A stretch of 64,000 nt of DNA, taken from the NCBI GenBank assembly GCA_024277285.1, contig JAJRVM010000379.1:5628-69627 (forward strand). The letters run 5' to 3'. Shown here one piece after another: positions 60,969 to 64,000 of this stretch. Source of the DNA: Planctomycetota bacterium (lineage in GTDB: Bacteria; Planctomycetota; Planctomycetia; Pirellulales; Pirellulaceae). The position numbers were made by a program, and so were the translations under genes. How positions within the stretch are numbered: the first letter of the stretch is position 1; each line of letters begins with the position of its first letter. Below the pieces are notes generated by a model. The model made no database searches, had not been told where the DNA came from, and saw only the letters and a program-made list of their open reading frames with translations.

Positions 60969-61586
60969 ATGAAAGAAAAGATCGGCAAATCCTTTGGTTT
61001 CTTGAAGACTACCGCACTTGGTGGTTTGTTCTTTCTGCTACCGCTGGCCGTCATCGGCGCTATACTCGGCTACGTCTACAGCATGGTCAACGTAGTCTAT
61101 GAGCCGCTGAAAGAATGGATTCCGGTCAGCACCGCAACAGGCTTGGCAGTCCTTTTTGCGATCGCCGTTGGTATCATCTTGTTGCTCTGCTTCATCGCCG
61201 GAATCCTGGGTCGACGCGCAATCGGCCGAAAGTTTTCCCAGACGATCGAGAAGCAATTGATGCTGGTGTTTCCCAAGTACGCGATCTACAAGGATCTGCT
61301 GGCCGACAATATTGGTGGCGCGGAAAACGCCCCGTCACTCGACCCCGTCTGCGTCCGCTTCGACGACTCGTTTCAACTGGGATTTGAAGCCGACCGGCTG
61401 GCGAACGGACTGGTCACGGTCTACATGCCCGGAGCGCCCGACAGTTGGATCGGACACGTCGTGCTGGTGCCAGAGGATCGCGTGGAACGGCTCGACATCC
61501 CGTTCTCGGAGTTCCTGGGAATCTTTGAACGATTGGGCCGCGATTCAGCCACCATGCTGGCGCCTTTGAAGTTTGACAACAAGTGA
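60969..61586 (+). CDS. DUF502 family membrane protein
   Basis: 205 residues. AGGAGG lies about ten bases before the ATG. Two membrane spans at about residues 14-38 (ALGGLFFLLPLAVIGAILGY) and 58-82 (GLAVLFAIAVGIILLLCFIA) flank a short loop; the rest is a soluble domain of about 120 residues (PKYAIYKDLLADNIGG, SFQLGFEADRLANGLVTVYM, GHVVLVPEDRVERLDIPFSE). The family is widespread in bacteria and plants (COV-like) with no proven function in bacteria. It lies 104 bp after the RdgC-like gene in the same direction, so co-transcription is possible. Confidence 0.85.
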   Translation: MKEKIGKSFGFLKTTALGGLFFLLPLAVIGAILGYVYSMVNVVYEPLKEWIPVSTATGLAVLFAIAVGIILLLCFIAGILGRRAIGRKFSQTIEKQLMLVFPKYAIYKDLLADNIGGAENAPSLDPVCVRFDDSFQLGFEADRLANGLVTVYMPGAPDSWIGHVVLVPEDRVERLDIPFSEFLGIFERLGRDSATMLAPLKFDNK

Positions 61587-62265
61587 CGTACGTCAAACAA
61601 CGACAACAGGCTTTAGTGGTAACCGTTCGCGAATCCATGTCGATGGCGCGGCGCCAGTTCAGCTTCCACGGTCTGCTCTAGTGCTGCATGATCGGACGCG
61701 TTTCCCATTGCAAGGTACATCGCCCGCCGGTAGACGTTACTCACAAACCGCCGCACGAATCACGCAGTGCCGAGCGGCTTCCCAATCGCAACGCCGGCCA
61801 CCTCTGGCACCGCGAACTGCTCCGTCGGAGCGGCACTGACTTGGATAGCCATGGTGCGAGACACCGTTTCGCGCCTGCGCAGCGGTCGTCTGTCGGCGCA
61901 GTGGCACACGACCATCTCGTCGCAATACGCTGCTTGGATCGAGGCCGCACAAGACGCAACGTGACCACAGGATGAGTGTGCGCCATTTGCTCGCCAGGCC
62001 TTTTCTTTTGCGATTCCACGTGGGCCGCTGGGCGCCGATCGGGTATAATCCACTGCACAGATCTTTGGGCTGAAGACAACGCCTCACGCGCACCGACGCG
62101 CGAGGCAAACAACAAGCGGTCCAAATGTTAACAAGCGGCCAAGAATCTACTCCTGCAGGCTCGGACGCACTGCTATCATCCGTTGGCATTAGAATTACGA
62201 GTAGCTGCCGCTCTATCTGTTTGGACATATCATCCTTATCTCTATTGCTCACGGAGCGTACCCCA
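61587..62265. other. Intergenic region, no credible gene
   Basis: About 680 bp before the second sulfatase. A GGGTATAAT string at 62041-62048 may be a -10 box, about 220 bp before the start. Open frames here show no recognisable product. Confidence 0.5.
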
Positions 62266-63747
62266 ATGCATCTTGTGCCCGGTGTTCGAGTTATGTGCGC
62301 GGCTTCAACGGTATTGTTATTGGCATCATGTGGACTTGTCGCATGCTCGTCCGTTGAGGGCGCGCCGATTCAAGACGCGCGCAAGCCCAATATTCTCTGG
62401 ATCGTTGGTGAGAATTTCGCGTTGGACCTGGCTTGTTACGGCCAGTCCAACGTCCGCACGCCCAACCTGGATGCCTTGGCCGCCACGGGAGTCCGGTACA
62501 CGAACGTCTTTGCCACGTCACCCGTCTGTGCGCCCAGCCGATCGGCGTTCATGACCGGCATGTACCAGACGTCGACCGACATGCACAACATGCGATCCCA
62601 CCGAGACGACGATTTCCGGCTGCCTGCGGGCGTGCGGCCGCTGACGCATTGGTTGCAAGATGCTGGTTACTTTACCGCCAACATTACCCACATTGGTGAC
62701 CTGGAAGTGGGGACCGGCAAGTTAGACCTGAACTTCGTCAACGAGGGGCCGATCTATCAAGCCGAAAAAGGAAAATCGCGAGACTGGTCAGCGCTGAAGA
62801 AGCATCAACCGTTCTTTGCCCAGATCAACGCACTCGAAGCGGAATACGACATTTACGACCGCAAGTCCAAAGAGAAGTCACGCGTTAAGTGGGTAGGAGA
62901 GGAATGGCACCCACAAATCGCCACGCCCGAGAACGTCGACCCGCCGCCCTACTACCCCGATCATATCGTCACGCGTCAGGAATGGGCGCGCTATCTTAAT
63001 TCCGTATCAGGCATGGACGTGCGTGTCGGCTGGGTGCTCAAACGACTAAAAGAAGAAGGACTGGCCGACAACACCGTCGTCTTGTTCTTCGCCGACAACG
63101 GCCGCTTGGAACCGCGAGGCATTCATTGGTGCTGGGACAGCGGAATTCACGTGCCTATGATCCTACACTGGCCAAGCGGTTATCCCGCACCACGGCAATA
63201 CGAGCCAGGCACCGTGAATGACCAGGTCATTAGTCTGCTGGACGTCACCGCCACAACCATGGCCATTGCAGGCATCGAGCGACCGCCCCTGATGCAAAGC
63301 CGCGTATTTCTCGGCCCTCGCGCCGACCCACCACGATCCTATGCCTTCAGTGCGCGCGACCGAATCGATGAAACGGTCGTCCGTATCCGCTCGGTGCGTG
63401 ATCAGCGTTATCACTACGTGCGCAACTACACCGCCGGCGCCGGCTTCCCCACATTGAACCGCTACAAGGAAAAGTGTTTCTTGATCAAGCCGCTCATGCG
63501 TCGTTTGCTGGCCGAAGGCAAGCTGTCCGGTGCACCAGCCGAATTGATGGAGCCGATTCCGCGCGAACAACTGTTCGATACGCAAACCGATCCGTTTGAA
63601 GTGAAGAACCTGGCAAACTCTCGCGATCCTCAACACCACGACGCAATACTCCGCCTGCGCGCGGCGCTCGACACCTGGATCACCGAAACAGGCGACCGTG
63701 GTCGTTGGCTTGAACCGAAAGCAATCGTCGCTCCCTTTGAAAAGTAA
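62266..63747 (+). CDS. Formylglycine-type sulfatase (heparan N-sulfatase-like), probable lipoprotein
   Basis: 493 residues from the ATG at 62266, which begins a lipoprotein-type signal (ASTVLLLASCGLVACSS, with LVAC as the lipobox); the frame extends 47 codons upstream but without a ribosome site. RKPNILWIVGENFALDLACY opens the fold. VCAPSRSAFMTGMY carries C-x-P-S-R, with Cys modified to formylglycine. The usual GKWHLG region is ANITHIGD, so this active-site segment is changed. FFADNGRLEPRGIHWCWDSG holds the Asp-Asn metal residues, and HVPMILHWP the conserved end. The general layout is of the heparan N-sulfatase-like group. It acts at the cell surface on sulfated sugars; the substrate is unknown. 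Confidence 0.88.
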   Translation: MHLVPGVRVMCAASTVLLLASCGLVACSSVEGAPIQDARKPNILWIVGENFALDLACYGQSNVRTPNLDALAATGVRYTNVFATSPVCAPSRSAFMTGMYQTSTDMHNMRSHRDDDFRLPAGVRPLTHWLQDAGYFTANITHIGDLEVGTGKLDLNFVNEGPIYQAEKGKSRDWSALKKHQPFFAQINALEAEYDIYDRKSKEKSRVKWVGEEWHPQIATPENVDPPPYYPDHIVTRQEWARYLNSVSGMDVRVGWVLKRLKEEGLADNTVVLFFADNGRLEPRGIHWCWDSGIHVPMILHWPSGYPAPRQYEPGTVNDQVISLLDVTATTMAIAGIERPPLMQSRVFLGPRADPPRSYAFSARDRIDETVVRIRSVRDQRYHYVRNYTAGAGFPTLNRYKEKCFLIKPLMRRLLAEGKLSGAPAELMEPIPREQLFDTQTDPFEVKNLANSRDPQHHDAILRLRAALDTWITETGDRGRWLEPKAIVAPFEK

Positions 63748-63799
63748 ATGCACGATTGGTTTGGGACCCCCGACTGGTTTCAGCCGAAAAAGTAACCGT

Positions 63800-63830
63800 T
63801 CACGGCCTTTAGCCGTGAGCTTCGTTTTTT
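63800..63830 (+). terminator. Probable terminator after the second sulfatase
   Basis: Seven-base stem TCACGGC / GCCGTGA with loop CTTTA, followed by GCTTCGTTTTTT. It shares its left arm with the CCGTTCACGG element, so it may be repeat-derived. Confidence 0.5.
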
Positions 63831-63901
63831 AAGGCCCGGAGGGCCAACATAGTCCTTGCCGGGGTCGTCAGGCCCCGGTCCTCGGCAAACAATATCGGTA
63901 A

Positions 63902-63964
63902 AGCCCCGGCAGGGGCGATACAGACGCCAGCCCTCGTCCTTCCTGTGCCGCCCCTACCGGGGCT
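63902..63964. repeat. Imperfect inverted repeat near the window end
   Basis: AGCCCCGGCAGGGGCG (63902-63917) is complementary to CGCCCCTACCGGGGCT (63949-63964) with one mismatch and 31 bp between. No gene is seen from 63748 to the end of the window. Confidence 0.75.
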
Positions 63965-64000
63965 AACGATTCTCTTGATAACGACACCGGTGCCTTACGG

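Overview
The window looks like part of a planctomycete chromosome, most like the Pirellulales (Rhodopirellula/Pirellula-type). The evidence is gene content: two formylglycine-type sulfatases, two neutral-ceramidase-like proteins, Tat-exported Gfo/Idh/MocA oxidoreductase, DUF5060 and GH71/99-like glycoside hydrolases, right-handed beta-helix proteins and, above all, a giant secreted protein with the N-terminal LEPR-XLL motif. Genes are mostly single transcription units on alternating strands, separated by long non-coding gaps with dispersed short repeats, as is usual in that group. Genus and species cannot be decided from the sequence alone. No tRNA, rRNA, CRISPR array, transposase or phage gene was seen.

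Layout. Bases 1-22 kb form an accessory 'exo-degradation' district: ceramidase-like gene (cut by the window start), HEAT/TPR protein, DUF5060 glycoside hydrolase with an odd serine-hydrolase-like N-terminus, CocE/NonD esterase, GH71/99-like protein, polytopic 4Fe-4S protein, a PQQ-propeller gene remnant, Tat oxidoreductase, beta-helix protein, second ceramidase-like protein, DinB-like protein, glycerol-3-phosphate dehydrogenase and a second beta-helix protein with a C-terminal PDZ domain. Most of these products carry export signals.

Bases 22,247-50,680 are one uninterrupted minus-strand reading frame of 9,477 codons. Its order from the N-terminus is: LEPR-XLL export motif; degenerate RTX-like segment; thousands of residues of alternating beta-strand repeats; filamentous-haemagglutinin-like segment; about 375 residues of almost pure glycine/serine; a proprotein-convertase P-domain; a lactonase-like propeller; nine PKD/Ig-like domains; and a C-terminal RTX calcium-binding tract carrying two copies of an unassigned jelly-roll-like domain and three separate SDGG tetrapeptide minisatellites. 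It is most plausibly a surface or extracellular structural/adhesive protein. It is the most unusual item in the window.

Bases 51-64 kb hold: a sulfatase; a membrane-anchored PilZ protein with intact c-di-GMP motifs; a translationally coupled adaptor-permease-ATPase exporter operon (MacAB/DevBCA type, ATGA overlaps at both junctions); an HU-like protein with a strong intrinsic terminator; an RdgC-like protein; a DUF502 membrane protein; and a second sulfatase, probably a lipoprotein.

Non-coding DNA carries several repeat families seen more than once here: a GGCACGGAGTGCC-type dyad (five sites), a two-block hairpin element with exactly 30 bp between its blocks (two sites), a CCGTTCACGG element (four sites), and a MITE-like 110-bp inverted-repeat element (one site).
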